Assembly (NCBI RefSeq): GCF_011762185.1
Contig: NZ_JAASQJ010000001.1
Location: 124,001 to 188,000 of the forward strand
DNA from: Dyadobacter arcticus
Lineage (GTDB): Bacteria; Bacteroidota; Bacteroidia; Cytophagales; Spirosomataceae
DNA length: 64,000 nt
Reading direction: 5' to 3'
In this document: positions 1 to 9,203 of the stretch, piece by piece
How the letters are laid out: every line of letters starts with the position of its first letter
Position numbering within the stretch: the stretch's first letter is position 1
Made by a program: the position numbers and the translations under genes
The notes under the pieces: generated by a model
Databases searched by the model: none
What the model was told of the DNA's origin: nothing
What the model saw: only the letters and a program-made list of their open reading frames with translations

Positions 1-1039
1 TCCGGGAATGACCATTGTGTGCGGGGACTCGCATACTTCTACACACGGGGCTTTTGGCGCAATTGCTTTTGGTATAGGTACTTCCGAGGTGGAAATGGTA
101 CTTTCCTCACAATGCATCATGCAACCCAAACCCAAAAAAATGCGGGTTAATGTAAATGGTGTGTTGGGAAAAGGGGTGACACCAAAAGACGTTACACTAT
201 ATATTATTTCAAAACTGACGACTGCGGGGGCTACTGGTTATTTTGTAGAATATACTGGAGATGTGTTCCGGAGCATGAGCATGGAAGGCCGGATGACGGT
301 TTGCAACATGAGTATCGAAATGGGTGCACGTGGCGGTATGATTGCACCGGATGAAACAACATTTGCATATATTAATGGTCGTGAGCATGCTCCCAAAGGA
401 GAGAAATGGGATGAAGCGCTGACTTATTGGAAGACGCTTAAAACAGATGATGACGCAGTTTTTGATAAGGAATACACGTTCCTTGCTGCGGACATTGAAC
501 CCATGATTACTTACGGTACTAACCCGGGAATGGGGCAGGGAATTTCAAAATCAATTCCTACCTCGGATCAGGTTGAAGGCGGAAAATCTACCTATGATAA
601 ATCATTGACCTACATGGGCTTTCATGAAAATGAGTCGATGTTGGGTAAGAAAATAGACTATGTTTTTATTGGAAGCTGTACGAACGGTAGGATTGAAGAT
701 TTCCGTGCATTTGCCTCCATTGTAAAAGGTCGGAAAAAGGCAGATAATGTTATCGCCTGGGTTGTTCCTGGTTCGCATATTGTTGAAGCTCAAATTAAAG
801 AAGAGGGAATTCTTGACATTCTAACCGAGGCTGGATTTGAATTACGCCAGCCGGGCTGCTCCGCATGTCTGGCGATGAACGACGACAAAATTCCAGCAGG
901 CAAATATGCAGTAAGTACATCAAACCGCAATTTTGAAGGTCGGCAAGGTCCGGGAGCCAGAACATTACTGGCCAGCCCGCTGGTAGCAGCCGCTGCGGCA
1001 GTAACGGGGGTTGTCACTGATCCGAGAGAGTTATTATAA
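1..1039 (+). CDS. leuC: 3-isopropylmalate dehydratase large subunit (5' partial)
   Basis: LeuC with LeuD isomerises 2-isopropylmalate to 3-isopropylmalate in cytoplasmic leucine synthesis. The window opens inside the gene: the codons before position 8 read Pro-Gly in the same frame, so the Met at 8 is internal (family motif [20 protein letters not shown]) and not a start. About 345 of the usual 465 or so residues are present. The three [4Fe-4S] cysteines are visible: one in FIGSCTNGR and two in [10 protein letters not shown]. It is followed 42 bp later by leuD, as expected for the two subunits of one enzyme. Identification is secure; only the N-terminus lies outside the window. Confidence 0.97.
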   Translation, partial: PGMTIVCGDSHTSTHGAFGAIAFGIGTSEVEMVLSSQCIMQPKPKKMRVNVNGVLGKGVTPKDVTLYIISKLTTAGATGYFVEYTGDVFRSMSMEGRMTVCNMSIEMGARGGMIAPDETTFAYINGREHAPKGEKWDEALTYWKTLKTDDDAVFDKEYTFLAADIEPMITYGTNPGMGQGISKSIPTSDQVEGGKSTYDKSLTYMGFHENESMLGKKIDYVFIGSCTNGRIEDFRAFASIVKGRKKADNVIAWVVPGSHIVEAQIKEEGILDILTEAGFELRQPGCSACLAMNDDKIPAGKYAVSTSNRNFEGRQGPGARTLLASPLVAAAAAVTGVVTDPRELL

Positions 1040-1048
1040 TAATTAAAT

Positions 1049-1076
1049 GCTAATCGCTAAAAGCTAACGGCTTAAA
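1049..1076. repeat. Short degenerate 7-bp tandem repeat in the leuC-leuD spacer
   Basis: Four consecutive units of the form GCTAANN (the last GCTTAAA) run at an exact 7-bp period through the 42-bp gap between leuC and leuD. Function is unknown. It could be polymerase-slippage sequence or a spacer element; it does not form a strong hairpin. Confidence 0.5.
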
Positions 1077-1081
1077 AAACA

Positions 1082-1678
1082 ATGGCCTACGATAAATTCA
1101 CAATACTTACAAGCACGGCAGTTCCTTTGCCGATTGAGAATGTTGATACCGATCAGATCATTCCTGCACGATTTTTAAAAGCAACAAAAAGAGAAGGATT
1201 TGGAGATAACCTTTTCAGGGACTGGCGCTATAATGGTGACGATACGCCGAAACAGGATTTCGTGTTGAACAATCCGATTTACTCGGGGAAAATCCTCGTT
1301 GGTGGTCATAACTTCGGCAGCGGATCCAGCCGCGAGCATGCTGCATGGGCCATATATGATTATGGTTTTCGCTGTGTAGTTTCCAGCTTTTTTGCAGATA
1401 TTTTTAAAGGTAACTCACTGAATATCGGAATCTTGCCGGTTCAGGTAACTCCGGAATTTCTTGACAAAATTTTCCTTGCAATTGAAGCAGATCCTAATGC
1501 AGAACTTGAAGTAAATCTTCCAGAACAAAGCATTACAATTTTGTCGACCGGAGAATCGGAATCCTTCAACATTAATGGTTACAAAAAACATAATATGACG
1601 AATGGCTTTGACGATATTGATTATCTTCAGGCTATGAAGGGAGAAATTAAGGTGTTCCAAGAAGAGAGAATTTATTAA
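1082..1678 (+). CDS. leuD: 3-isopropylmalate dehydratase small subunit
   Basis: Small (swivel-domain) subunit that pairs with LeuC. The 198 residues match the usual LeuD length. The N-terminal VDTDQIIPARFL motif (about residues 21-32) and the substrate-loop motif NFGSGSSREHAAWAI (about 77-91) are typical. The ATG at 1082 is the only sensible start and lies in the spacer after leuC. The next gene starts 19 bp downstream on the same strand, so leuC, leuD, the leuA homolog and leuB probably form one operon. Confidence 0.97.
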   Translation: MAYDKFTILTSTAVPLPIENVDTDQIIPARFLKATKREGFGDNLFRDWRYNGDDTPKQDFVLNNPIYSGKILVGGHNFGSGSSREHAAWAIYDYGFRCVVSSFFADIFKGNSLNIGILPVQVTPEFLDKIFLAIEADPNAELEVNLPEQSITILSTGESESFNINGYKKHNMTNGFDDIDYLQAMKGEIKVFQEERIY

Positions 1679-1697
1679 TATAGCCGAAAGCCGCCTC

Positions 1698-3269
1698 ATG
1701 AAAAGTCGCTATATTGAAATAATGGATACAACCCTTCGTGATGGTGAACAAACCAGCGGAGTGTCGTTTTCTGCCTCGGAAAAATTAACCATTGCCCAGA
1801 TATTACTTCAGGAAGTCAAAGTTGACCGCATTGAAATTGCCTCCGCCAGAGTTTCGGAAGGAGAATTTCAGGCAGTTAAACAAATCACCACATGGGCTAA
1901 AACCAATGGTTTTCTTGATAAAATAGAAGTATTAACCTTTGTCGATGGCGACGCGTCCATTAACTGGATGTTGCAATCTGGTGCAAGGGTGATGAATTTG
2001 CTGACAAAAGGCTCCTTAAACCACCTTACCCATCAATTAAAAAAATCTCCAAAGGAGCATTTCGAAGATATCAGAAATGTTATTGAACTAGCTGAGTCGA
2101 ATGGAATCGATTGCAATGTTTACCTGGAAGATTGGAGTAATGGTATGCGAAGCTCTCAGGATTTTGTCTTTGAGTCGCTGGATTTCCTGGTAACCCAACC
2201 GATTAAGCGCATACTTTTGCCGGATACATTGGGTATACTTACCCCGTCGGAATCCTACACATTTGTAAAGGCCATCGTTGACCGTTACCCAAACCATCAT
2301 TTTGAGTTTCACGCACATAACGACTATGATCTAAGTGTGGCCAATGTCATGGAAGCGCTTCGGGCAGGAGCTCACGGCCTTCACCTTACCGTAAATGGAA
2401 TGGGTGAAAGGACTGGTAATGCGCCCCTGGCCAGTACAATAGCTGTTTTGAATGATCTGATACCCGAATATAAAACATCCGTTAATGAAAGGTCGCTCTA
2501 CACCGTCAGCAAGCTGGTCGAGACATTTTCAGGCATCAGGATCCCTTCCAATAAACCTATTGTTGGCGAAAGCGTTTTCACGCAAACTGCCGGGATTCAT
2601 GCTGATGGAGACAAAAAAAATAATCTGTATTTCAGTAAGTTAATGCCTGAAAGGTTTGGGCGGCAACGGTTATATGCTCTGGGTAAAACTTCCGGAAAAG
2701 CGAACATTGAAAATAATCTCAGGGACCTGGGGATTGCACTTACTGATGCCGATCTTAAGAAAGTCACTGAGAGAATTATTGAGTTAGGTGACCGGAAAGA
2801 ATCTGTGACGCCTGAGGATCTTCCTTACATTATTTCGGATGTACTTGCTAGCAGCGCCATTGAGGAAAAGGTGGTGATTGTCAATTACGTACTCACGCAT
2901 TCAAAAAACTTAAAGCCTTCCGCAACTTTACAAATCAAATTTGGAGACGAGGTTTTCGAGGAAAATGCGCAGGGCGATGGTCAGTATGATGCGTTCATGA
3001 ATGCATTAAAAAAGATCTACAGCAAAAAATGCATTAACCTTCCAATGCTGACAGATTATACCGTACGCATTCCGCCAGGAGGTAAAACTGATGCACTTTG
3101 CGAAACCATCATTACCTGGGAAATCAATGGCAAAGACGTCAAAACCAGGGGCTTGGATTCGGATCAGACTGTTTCTGCAATTATGGCTACCCAAAAAATG
3201 CTGAATTTGATAGGCATCCCAAATCAGCAGGAGCTTACTCCTGAAATCACCCTATTGAGTGCCGTTTAA
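1698..3269 (+). CDS. 2-isopropylmalate synthase / citramalate synthase family protein with C-terminal allosteric domain
   Basis: A 523-residue member of the LeuA/CimA family, which condenses acetyl-CoA with a 2-oxo acid. The HMGL-like TIM barrel starts with [12 protein letters not shown] (residues 10-21) and carries the metal-binding HAHND (about 205-209) and the NGMGERTGNA motif. The C-terminal ~150 residues resemble the LeuA dimerisation/feedback domain. It sits between leuD and leuB, yet a second, shorter LeuA lies just downstream. One of the two may make isopropylmalate and the other citramalate (an isoleucine route), or they may be regulated and unregulated isozymes. The sequence alone does not decide; the allosteric domain suggests that this one is the feedback-controlled enzyme. 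Confidence 0.85.
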   Translation: MKSRYIEIMDTTLRDGEQTSGVSFSASEKLTIAQILLQEVKVDRIEIASARVSEGEFQAVKQITTWAKTNGFLDKIEVLTFVDGDASINWMLQSGARVMNLLTKGSLNHLTHQLKKSPKEHFEDIRNVIELAESNGIDCNVYLEDWSNGMRSSQDFVFESLDFLVTQPIKRILLPDTLGILTPSESYTFVKAIVDRYPNHHFEFHAHNDYDLSVANVMEALRAGAHGLHLTVNGMGERTGNAPLASTIAVLNDLIPEYKTSVNERSLYTVSKLVETFSGIRIPSNKPIVGESVFTQTAGIHADGDKKNNLYFSKLMPERFGRQRLYALGKTSGKANIENNLRDLGIALTDADLKKVTERIIELGDRKESVTPEDLPYIISDVLASSAIEEKVVIVNYVLTHSKNLKPSATLQIKFGDEVFEENAQGDGQYDAFMNALKKIYSKKCINLPMLTDYTVRIPPGGKTDALCETIITWEINGKDVKTRGLDSDQTVSAIMATQKMLNLIGIPNQQELTPEITLLSAV

Positions 3270-3299
3270 ATTTTACTGATTACCAACCAAAAACATTTA

Positions 3300-4370
3300 A
3301 TGAAGAAAAATATCCTAATCGTTCCAGGTGATGGAATCGGACAAGAAGTAACTGAGGTTGGAAAGAATGTGTTGATTAAAATTGCGGAAAAATTCGGACA
3401 TGAATTTAGTTATGACGACGCGCTGATGGGCCATGTTGCTATTGAGGCGACAGGTAATCCGCTGCCTGATGAAACGCTTACAAAGATGCGTGCATCCGAT
3501 GCCATACTTTTCGGAGCAGTTGGTCATCCTAAATATGATAACGATCCAACCGCAAAAGTCCGTCCGGAACAAGGGCTGCTTAGGATGCGTAAAGAGTTGG
3601 GTCTTTATGCCAATCTACGTCCGATTAAGCTTTTCGATGAATTGCTGGGAGCGTCATCAATTAAACCAGAAATATTGAAAGGATCAGATATCTTGTTTTT
3701 CCGGGAATTAACCGGCGACATTTATTTTGGGGAAAAAGGCCGCAAAAACGATAATAACACGGCATACGACATCGCGGAGTATAGCAGATATGAAGTGGAG
3801 AGAATTGGGCGGAAAGCATTTGAAGCCGCGAGAACCAGAAGTAAAAAACTGTGTTCCGTTGACAAGGCTAATGTTTTGGAAACGAGCAGATTATGGCGCG
3901 AAGTCATTCAGGCGCTCGCTCCTGAATATCCGGATATTCAGGTTGAGCATCAATTTGTTGATTCTGCTGCGATGATGTTGATCAAAGATCCACGCCGTTT
4001 TGATGTCGTCGTGACTGCTAATTTGTTCGGGGATATCCTTACCGATGAAGCGAGCCAGATCGCCGGATCGATGGGAATGCTTGCTTCAGCTTCAATTGGT
4101 GACAGTACAGGAGTTTATGAGCCAATACATGGTTCGGCTCACGATATTACAGGAAAAGGGATCGCTAATCCGCTCGCATCAGTGCTCTCCGCAGCATTAC
4201 TTCTAGATATATCATTTGGCCTTAAGGAAGAATCGGATGCGATCATTGCGGCAGTGGATAAATTGTTGAAAGATGGTTTCAGGACCAGAGATATCGCCGA
4301 TTCTACGACAGCGGCTGACAAGTTGTTGAACACCGAGACTGCTGGTATTGAACTATTAAAAAGAATTTAA
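3300..4370 (+). CDS. leuB: 3-isopropylmalate dehydrogenase
   Basis: Oxidatively decarboxylates 3-isopropylmalate with NAD. The 356 residues fit the family. The N-terminus VPGDGIGQEVTEVG, the substrate-site run RPEQGLLRMRKELGLYANLRP, the metal-site region VVTANLFGDILTDEASQIAGS and the NAD-site YEPIHGSAHDITGKGIANP are all present. It starts 30 bp after the leuA homolog and is followed by a clear hairpin with a T-run, so it ends the operon. Confidence 0.97.
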   Translation: MKKNILIVPGDGIGQEVTEVGKNVLIKIAEKFGHEFSYDDALMGHVAIEATGNPLPDETLTKMRASDAILFGAVGHPKYDNDPTAKVRPEQGLLRMRKELGLYANLRPIKLFDELLGASSIKPEILKGSDILFFRELTGDIYFGEKGRKNDNNTAYDIAEYSRYEVERIGRKAFEAARTRSKKLCSVDKANVLETSRLWREVIQALAPEYPDIQVEHQFVDSAAMMLIKDPRRFDVVVTANLFGDILTDEASQIAGSMGMLASASIGDSTGVYEPIHGSAHDITGKGIANPLASVLSAALLLDISFGLKEESDAIIAAVDKLLKDGFRTRDIADSTTAADKLLNTETAGIELLKRI

Positions 4371-4486
4371 ATTCCGGAAGTTTGGCCAAATAATATTTGT
4401 TGCAGGCAAAACATATGCTTTCTTTTAAATCTTCTCATTCTAACACTTCCGTAAGAACGGGAAAGGTTATATTTTGATTCTGCCTG

Positions 4487-4515
4487 AACCCTTTCCTTCG
4501 CTTGGGAAGGGTTTT
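4487..4515 (+). terminator. Rho-independent terminator after leuB
   Basis: AACCCTTTCC pairs with GGGAAGGGTT across an 8-nt loop and is followed by TTTT. It lies between leuB and leuA, so leuA probably has its own promoter. Confidence 0.75.
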
Positions 4516-4569
4516 ATATTGTCTGAAAATTGTTAAATTAGAGTTCTATTAAATTTTTAATTCCAATCA

Positions 4570-5724
4570 ATGAGTAATCGAGTCCAGATCTTCGACACAA
4601 CTTTACGAGACGGCGAGCAAGTACCAGGCAGCCAATTAACCACGGACGAAAAGATTGTTGTAGCCAGACAGCTCGAAAAACTAGGAGTAGATATCATCGA
4701 AGCTGGATTTCCGGTATCAAGTCCGGGCGATTTCAGATCAGTTGTTGAAATTTCGAAAGCAGTACGCGAACCGATTATTTGTGCACTATCCCGCGCAGTT
4801 CAGGGAGATATCGATGCTGCCGCCAATGCATTGGAATATGCGCAGCGAGGTAGGATCCACACGGGGATAGGTTCCTCTGATATTCACATTCAGCATAAAT
4901 TCAATACGACGCGGGAGAAGATCATTGAGAGAGCAATCGCAGCTACAAAATACGCCAAATCAAAAGTCGAGGATGTGGAATTTTATTGTGAAGATGCAGG
5001 TAGGGCAGACCTTGATTTTTTATCACAATTGGTTGAGGCTGTGATCGCTGCGGGCGCAACGGTTGTGAATATTCCGGATACTACGGGTTACTGCCTTCCC
5101 GACGAATACGGTTCCAAGATTAAATACATTTTCGAACACGTATCTAACATTCATAAGGCGACAATTTCCATACACTGCCATAACGATCTTGGGCTAGCTA
5201 CTGCTAACACAATAGCGGGAGTTAATCAGGGTGCCCGTCAGGTTGAAGTAACTATTAATGGCATTGGCGAACGCGCCGGGAATACTTCCCTGGAAGAGGT
5301 GGTGATGGCGTTAAACGTCCACAAGGAACTGGGCCTGGAAACAGGCATTAACACGCAGTATATCTACCCAACCAGCCAGCTTGTTTCAAAAATGATGCGA
5401 ATGCCTGTTCAGGCAAATAAGGCTATTGTCGGCCGTAATGCCTTTGCACATTCATCGGGCATTCACCAGGACGGCTTCCTTAAAAATACACTTAATTACG
5501 AAATCATGAACCCGCACGATGTGGGCGTGGATAAGTCAGATATCGTTCTTACGGCAAGAAGCGGACGTCATGCCTTAAAACATAGGTTTGAATTGCTTGG
5601 ATTTAGTTTTGATAAATCAGCACTTGACGAACTGTATACGAGGTTCCTGGAGGTAGCTGATTTAAAAAAGGAAGTGAATGACGCAGACCTTGTTGATCTG
5701 GCGAGAACCGCCATTCCTGTCTAA
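4570..5724 (+). CDS. leuA: 2-isopropylmalate synthase, short form without the regulatory domain
   Basis: Condenses acetyl-CoA with 2-oxoisovalerate, the first committed step of leucine synthesis. [15 protein letters not shown] opens the catalytic TIM barrel, [13 protein letters not shown] (about residues 203-215) gives the metal ligands, and [14 protein letters not shown] and the [10 protein letters not shown] loop are typical of LeuA. At 384 residues it ends where most LeuA proteins (about 510) continue into the allosteric domain; short LeuA forms of this kind are known in Bacteroidota. It is separated from leuB by a terminator and is closed by its own terminator. Confidence 0.93.
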   Translation: MSNRVQIFDTTLRDGEQVPGSQLTTDEKIVVARQLEKLGVDIIEAGFPVSSPGDFRSVVEISKAVREPIICALSRAVQGDIDAAANALEYAQRGRIHTGIGSSDIHIQHKFNTTREKIIERAIAATKYAKSKVEDVEFYCEDAGRADLDFLSQLVEAVIAAGATVVNIPDTTGYCLPDEYGSKIKYIFEHVSNIHKATISIHCHNDLGLATANTIAGVNQGARQVEVTINGIGERAGNTSLEEVVMALNVHKELGLETGINTQYIYPTSQLVSKMMRMPVQANKAIVGRNAFAHSSGIHQDGFLKNTLNYEIMNPHDVGVDKSDIVLTARSGRHALKHRFELLGFSFDKSALDELYTRFLEVADLKKEVNDADLVDLARTAIPV

Positions 5725-5823
5725 TTAGAATATCGTTAGAATTGGTTAACCCATTGAATCTGAATTTGATGTTTTAAAGATTTTTTTGTACCATTACATA
5801 TTCAATAACATCCATCAGATTGC

Positions 5824-5859
5824 AAAAAGCCCTCGGTGATTCTGACTAAGGGCTTTTTT
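5824..5859 (+). terminator. Rho-independent terminator after leuA
   Basis: AAAAAGCCCT pairs with AGGGCTTTTT around a loop of about 15 nt; the right arm runs into a T-tract. It lies 100 bp after the leuA stop. The remaining spacer up to 5999 shows nothing else definite. Confidence 0.8.
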
Positions 5860-5999
5860 CTTGCCCAAAAGATTCACGTCTTATTAAACTTTCTTATTCT
5901 TCCTGATAAAAATAAGTCACCAGAACACATATTCATCTTGCTTTGGTGGTAACTATTGGTCCCTTAATCCTGTTCCTAAATATATAAAATGAAAAAAGG

Positions 6000-6485
6000 A
6001 TGGCCGAAGAATTAATAATTCCCACAGAGACCAATCGGAAAACGGTTTACGAAGCATTATTTCCCCAGCTACAGTCGCTGGTTGAAACCGAAAGCGATTT
6101 GATTGCTAACCTGGCAAATACTGCTGCGGCTCTCAAAGAAGCATTTGGCTTTTTTTGGGTGGGATTTTACACTGTTAAAGAAGGTCAACTCGTACTTGGT
6201 CCATTTCAGGGACCTATTGCCTGCACACGAATTGCTTTTAATAAAGGTGTTTGCGGTGCCAGTTACACACAAAGAAAAACCATCGTTGTTCCGGATGTGG
6301 AATTATTTCCAGGACATATTGCCTGCAATTCCGCATCAAAATCAGAAATTGTAGTTCCGTTGTTTTATAGGAATGGTACTGTTGCAATGGTACTTGACGT
6401 GGATAGTGATGAGCTTAATGATTTTACGGATGTTGATGTGAGCGGGCTGGGAAATATAGTCAAACTCATCGAGAGGAAACTATAA
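6000..6485 (+). CDS. msrC: Free methionine-(R)-sulfoxide reductase (GAF domain)
   Basis: A 161-residue single-GAF protein of the fRMsr type (E. coli YebR/MsrC), which reduces free methionine-R-sulfoxide in the cytosol. The diagnostic motifs are all present: GPIACTRI with Cys75, GVCGAS with Cys85 and the FPGHIACNSASKSEIVVPL block with Cys109. These match the three redox cysteines of the family. A run of A and G lies directly upstream of the ATG at 6000; an earlier ATG at 5989 is out of frame. The gene stands alone, and a hairpin terminator separates it from the convergent gene after it. Confidence 0.92.
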   Translation: MAEELIIPTETNRKTVYEALFPQLQSLVETESDLIANLANTAAALKEAFGFFWVGFYTVKEGQLVLGPFQGPIACTRIAFNKGVCGASYTQRKTIVVPDVELFPGHIACNSASKSEIVVPLFYRNGTVAMVLDVDSDELNDFTDVDVSGLGNIVKLIERKL

Positions 6486-6503
6486 TTCATAGTTGTTATA
6501 AAA

Positions 6504-6544
6504 TAAAAAACCCTCATTACTCAGAAAGTAGTGGGGTTTTTTTT
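6504..6544. terminator. Bidirectional terminator between convergent genes
   Basis: An A-run plus ACCC, a partly paired CATTACT...AGTAGTG stem, then GGGGT plus a T-run. It lies between the msrC stop and the stop of the convergent gene at 6561, so it can serve both strands. Confidence 0.7.
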
Positions 6545-6560
6545 ATTCACCTGCTATATA

Positions 6561-6857
6561 TCAGTTTAACGAAAACATCGGAAGCCTGAGCGCCACCACA
6601 TTATTGAACATTAATTTTGAAATTTTAGGATCCATATAGTCGATTAGAGGGAACTCTGAAACAAGTGTCATTACTTCAAATTCACTTTCTGCCCTCACGA
6701 CACACCATAATCTGGAATAATCGTCCGACAAAGCGTAAGACATCAACTTGCCTTGCTCCATCATCTCATTGATCTTTTTTCTCTGGGCAGGTATCCTTGC
6801 GGTGAACTCTTCCGACATAACTGCCGGAAGCTGAATTTCGACCATATATTGGCTCAT
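6561..6857 (-). CDS. Muconolactone-isomerase-like small protein (ferredoxin-like fold)
   Basis: A 98-residue cytoplasmic protein. The pattern MVEIQLP, then ...RIPAQRKKINEMMEQGKL, then SRLWCVVRAESEFEVMTLVSEFPL resembles the muconolactone delta-isomerase/YCII-like dimeric alpha-beta barrel. I infer the fold from this pattern; no ring-degradation genes lie nearby, so the catalytic role is unknown. The ATG at 6857 is preferred over an adjacent GTG at 6860. It is convergent with msrC and upstream of the divergent sigma-factor region. Confidence 0.6.
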   Translation of the reverse strand: MSQYMVEIQLPAVMSEEFTARIPAQRKKINEMMEQGKLMSYALSDDYSRLWCVVRAESEFEVMTLVSEFPLIDYMDPKISKLMFNNVVALRLPMFSLN

Positions 6858-7068
6858 CACGATAGAAATTAGTGTTACTAAAATACCTTTTACTTCATTT
6901 CAACAATTATAAAAGGATATGAATCAACGATTAGTTCCTGTTAGTGATATACTAAAAACGCAGAAACTCTTCCATTTTTTCCAACCAATTTGAAAATGAG
7001 CGTGTCGTACCCAGTACGGATTGGGGTACTCAACGTTTCAAGCCGGAATTCAGCAAAGCAGTATCACC

Positions 7069-7076
7069 TATCTTTG
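7069..7076 (+). promoter_or_regulatory. Candidate -7 element upstream of the ECF sigma gene
   Basis: TATCTTTG matches the Bacteroidota -7 consensus TAnnTTTG and lies 55 bp before the sigma-factor ATG. It sits in the loop side of an imperfect CACCTATC...GATAG-TGGTG hairpin. No convincing -33 element was seen. Confidence 0.4.
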
Positions 7077-7130
7077 CGATAGTGGTGCTGACATTAATCA
7101 TAAACCGAGCGAAGCACCCCTAAACTTCGG

Positions 7131-7700
7131 ATGACCTTTAACGAACAGGAATTGGTGAGAGGCTGTAAACAGCGCAACCGCATCGCCCAAAAACAACTTT
7201 ATGACGTTTTTGGGGGTAAGCTGTTCGCTATTTGCCTTCGTTACACCAAAAATCGGGCAGATGCCGAAGATGTATTGCAGGATGCGTTTATTAAAATCTA
7301 CGAAAATATCGACTCATTCCGGGCAGATAGCCCTCTGGAATATTGGTTGCGCTCAGTTGTAGTGAATACAGCATTAAATCATCTGAGGCAGCAAAAACAT
7401 TTAAAGGAGCTTGATGATATTGATATACATCATAATGGAATTGCAGATAAAGAATTTACACTTGGCAATTTTCAAATGCAGCAGTTATTGGAGCTGATCC
7501 GGGAATTGCCGCCTGGCTGTCAGACCATTTTCAACTTATATGCAATTGAGGGTTATCAGCATAATGAAATTGCAGAGAAATTAGGAATATCCGAAGGCAC
7601 TTCGAAATCGCAATACTCACGGGCCCGAATGCTGCTTCAACAAAAATTAAACAAGGAAAAAAGATTTGATGATGGATCCGTCCGGAATAAACAATTTTGA
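7131..7700 (+). CDS. RNA polymerase sigma factor, ECF subfamily (sigma-70 family)
   Basis: 189 residues with the two ECF domains. Region 2 is at about residues 20-90 (LYDVFGGKLFAICLRYTKNRADAEDVLQDAFIK is its core). Region 4 is at about 125-180 and has the helix-turn-helix GYQHNEIAEKLGISEGTSKSQYSRAR. Its last 32 bp overlap the next gene, which encodes a single-pass membrane protein with a C-terminal barrel. That position is where an anti-sigma factor would be expected, so the two are probably co-expressed and may be functionally linked. Confidence 0.92.
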   Translation: MTFNEQELVRGCKQRNRIAQKQLYDVFGGKLFAICLRYTKNRADAEDVLQDAFIKIYENIDSFRADSPLEYWLRSVVVNTALNHLRQQKHLKELDDIDIHHNGIADKEFTLGNFQMQQLLELIRELPPGCQTIFNLYAIEGYQHNEIAEKLGISEGTSKSQYSRARMLLQQKLNKEKRFDDGSVRNKQF

Positions 7701-9126
7701 AGATCAGTGGCGAAAGGCTTTGAATGAAGCTTCTGAACCACCTCCTCCGTCAGTATGGCAGGGTATAGAAGCACGTCTGGAAGAAGATAGTGAAAGAGGT
7801 TTGGTACTTCCTCTTTGGTGGCAGTCGCGTAAGCTCTGGTATGCAGCTGCATCTATTGCAGCATTATTAATCGTCGGGGCAGGTGTTTGGTTTTCCGGAT
7901 CTGATGTTAATGATCAGAAGATCAACACGATCGCAGCCAACGAGAGAGGTCTTCGTCTGAAAAATGATAAGCAGACATCTGATGCGGAAAAGAGCTCTGC
8001 CGTCTCACCTCAAAAAGAGGAGCGCCTTGCAGAAGGTAAGGTTCTGGAAAATGTCGGATTGGTGCCAAAGAATACCGATGAGGTCGCTACAAAAGGGCAA
8101 ACTAACCCATTCAAAAATTCCAAAGAAGGCGTGTCAATCTTTGAAGGTGGCAAAAATTCGTTTAACAAAATAGATAATGATCCTGATAATCTGCCGTCTT
8201 CGGTAATCAGAGGTGAAGCTACCAGGTTGCAGCAGATCGAGTCGATGGAACAGACAATTACGGCAACGCTTTTGGCTTCACGGCCTTACAGTGAGCTCGA
8301 TGTGCACGTTCAAAAAAGGTATGTGTTTTTCAAACCCGAAGTTGAATCTGAGAACCCGACAAAACTGACAGGTCACAAAGAATATTGGGCTGGTTTGGGT
8401 TTAATGCCTGCATCGTTCAATCCGGATCTGAAGGTGAAAGAAGCGCCGATTGGATTTGCCAATCAAACGGTTTCAGACAAAAAATCGGTTTCGGGATCGA
8501 GTGAAGCTGGCGCATCTTATGCCGTGCAGACTCAAGGTGGAATGCGCATATCAAAGCATTGGTCTGTCGAACTTGGAGTTAGTTATTTAAAAGGAAATTC
8601 TGATTACCAAGGAGGTGGATATCTATTGAATGCGAACAATAGCAAATCTGCCAATGTGTTAGAAAATGCACTGGCAGGATTGGCTCCATCATCGAGCCCT
8701 ATTGCCACAGATAAAAATTACAATTTTGCTAATACCGGCTCAATTTATGTGGATGTGTCCAAAAAGGTGAGCAATAACTATCAGTTTTTGCAATTGCCAG
8801 TTCAGGCCGGATTTACGATTAATCCTGATAAGAAGCTCAGTTATTCCGTCTTAGGCGGGATGATGGCAAATTTCTTTTTAAGTAATGATCTGGAATCTGC
8901 TTCGGGAGAAATAATCACGACGACAGCGAGCGACGAGATATACAGAAGTATGAACTGGGCAGCTACGACTGGACTCCGGTTTAATTACAAATTGTCTGCC
9001 AAATGGAAAGCCAGCCTAACCGGCTCATATCAAAAGGCAATTTCCTCTGGTTTTAAATCCAATCAAAGCCTCGATACACATCCTTATTTGTATGGTGTTT
9101 CCTGGGGAGTCCGCTATTCTTTCTGA
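7669..9126 (+). CDS. Membrane-anchored protein with a C-terminal outer-membrane beta-barrel-like domain
   Basis: About 485 residues. The N-terminal ~50 residues (FEDQWRKALNEASEPPPPSVW...) are cytoplasm-like. One transmembrane helix follows (about 57-75, WYAAASIAALLIVGAGVWF), then a polar Ser/Lys/Asn-rich linker. The C-terminal ~240 residues show alternating beta strands (GGMRISKHWSVELGVSYLKG, FLQLPVQAGFTI) and end in ...GVRYSF, the terminal-aromatic signature of outer-membrane barrels. The start is ATG ATG at 7669/7672; the preceding codon is TTG. The gene overlaps the sigma gene. The inner-membrane helix plus barrel layout recalls proteins found after ECF sigma genes in Bacteroidota. An anti-sigma-like role is inferred from position only. 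Confidence 0.75.
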   Translation: MMDPSGINNFEDQWRKALNEASEPPPPSVWQGIEARLEEDSERGLVLPLWWQSRKLWYAAASIAALLIVGAGVWFSGSDVNDQKINTIAANERGLRLKNDKQTSDAEKSSAVSPQKEERLAEGKVLENVGLVPKNTDEVATKGQTNPFKNSKEGVSIFEGGKNSFNKIDNDPDNLPSSVIRGEATRLQQIESMEQTITATLLASRPYSELDVHVQKRYVFFKPEVESENPTKLTGHKEYWAGLGLMPASFNPDLKVKEAPIGFANQTVSDKKSVSGSSEAGASYAVQTQGGMRISKHWSVELGVSYLKGNSDYQGGGYLLNANNSKSANVLENALAGLAPSSSPIATDKNYNFANTGSIYVDVSKKVSNNYQFLQLPVQAGFTINPDKKLSYSVLGGMMANFFLSNDLESASGEIITTTASDEIYRSMNWAATTGLRFNYKLSAKWKASLTGSYQKAISSGFKSNQSLDTHPYLYGVSWGVRYSF

Positions 9127-9203
9127 TTAATAGCCGGATTGTTCCAACCATTGATATTCTTTTTGAATCTAGAAAAAGTGTAGCCATATTACATTTATTA
9201 GCC

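Noticed and set aside
6919..6993. A 24-codon ORF upstream of the sigma gene
   Set aside because: An AAAAGGA lies before the ATG, but nothing in the peptide or context supports it as a gene.
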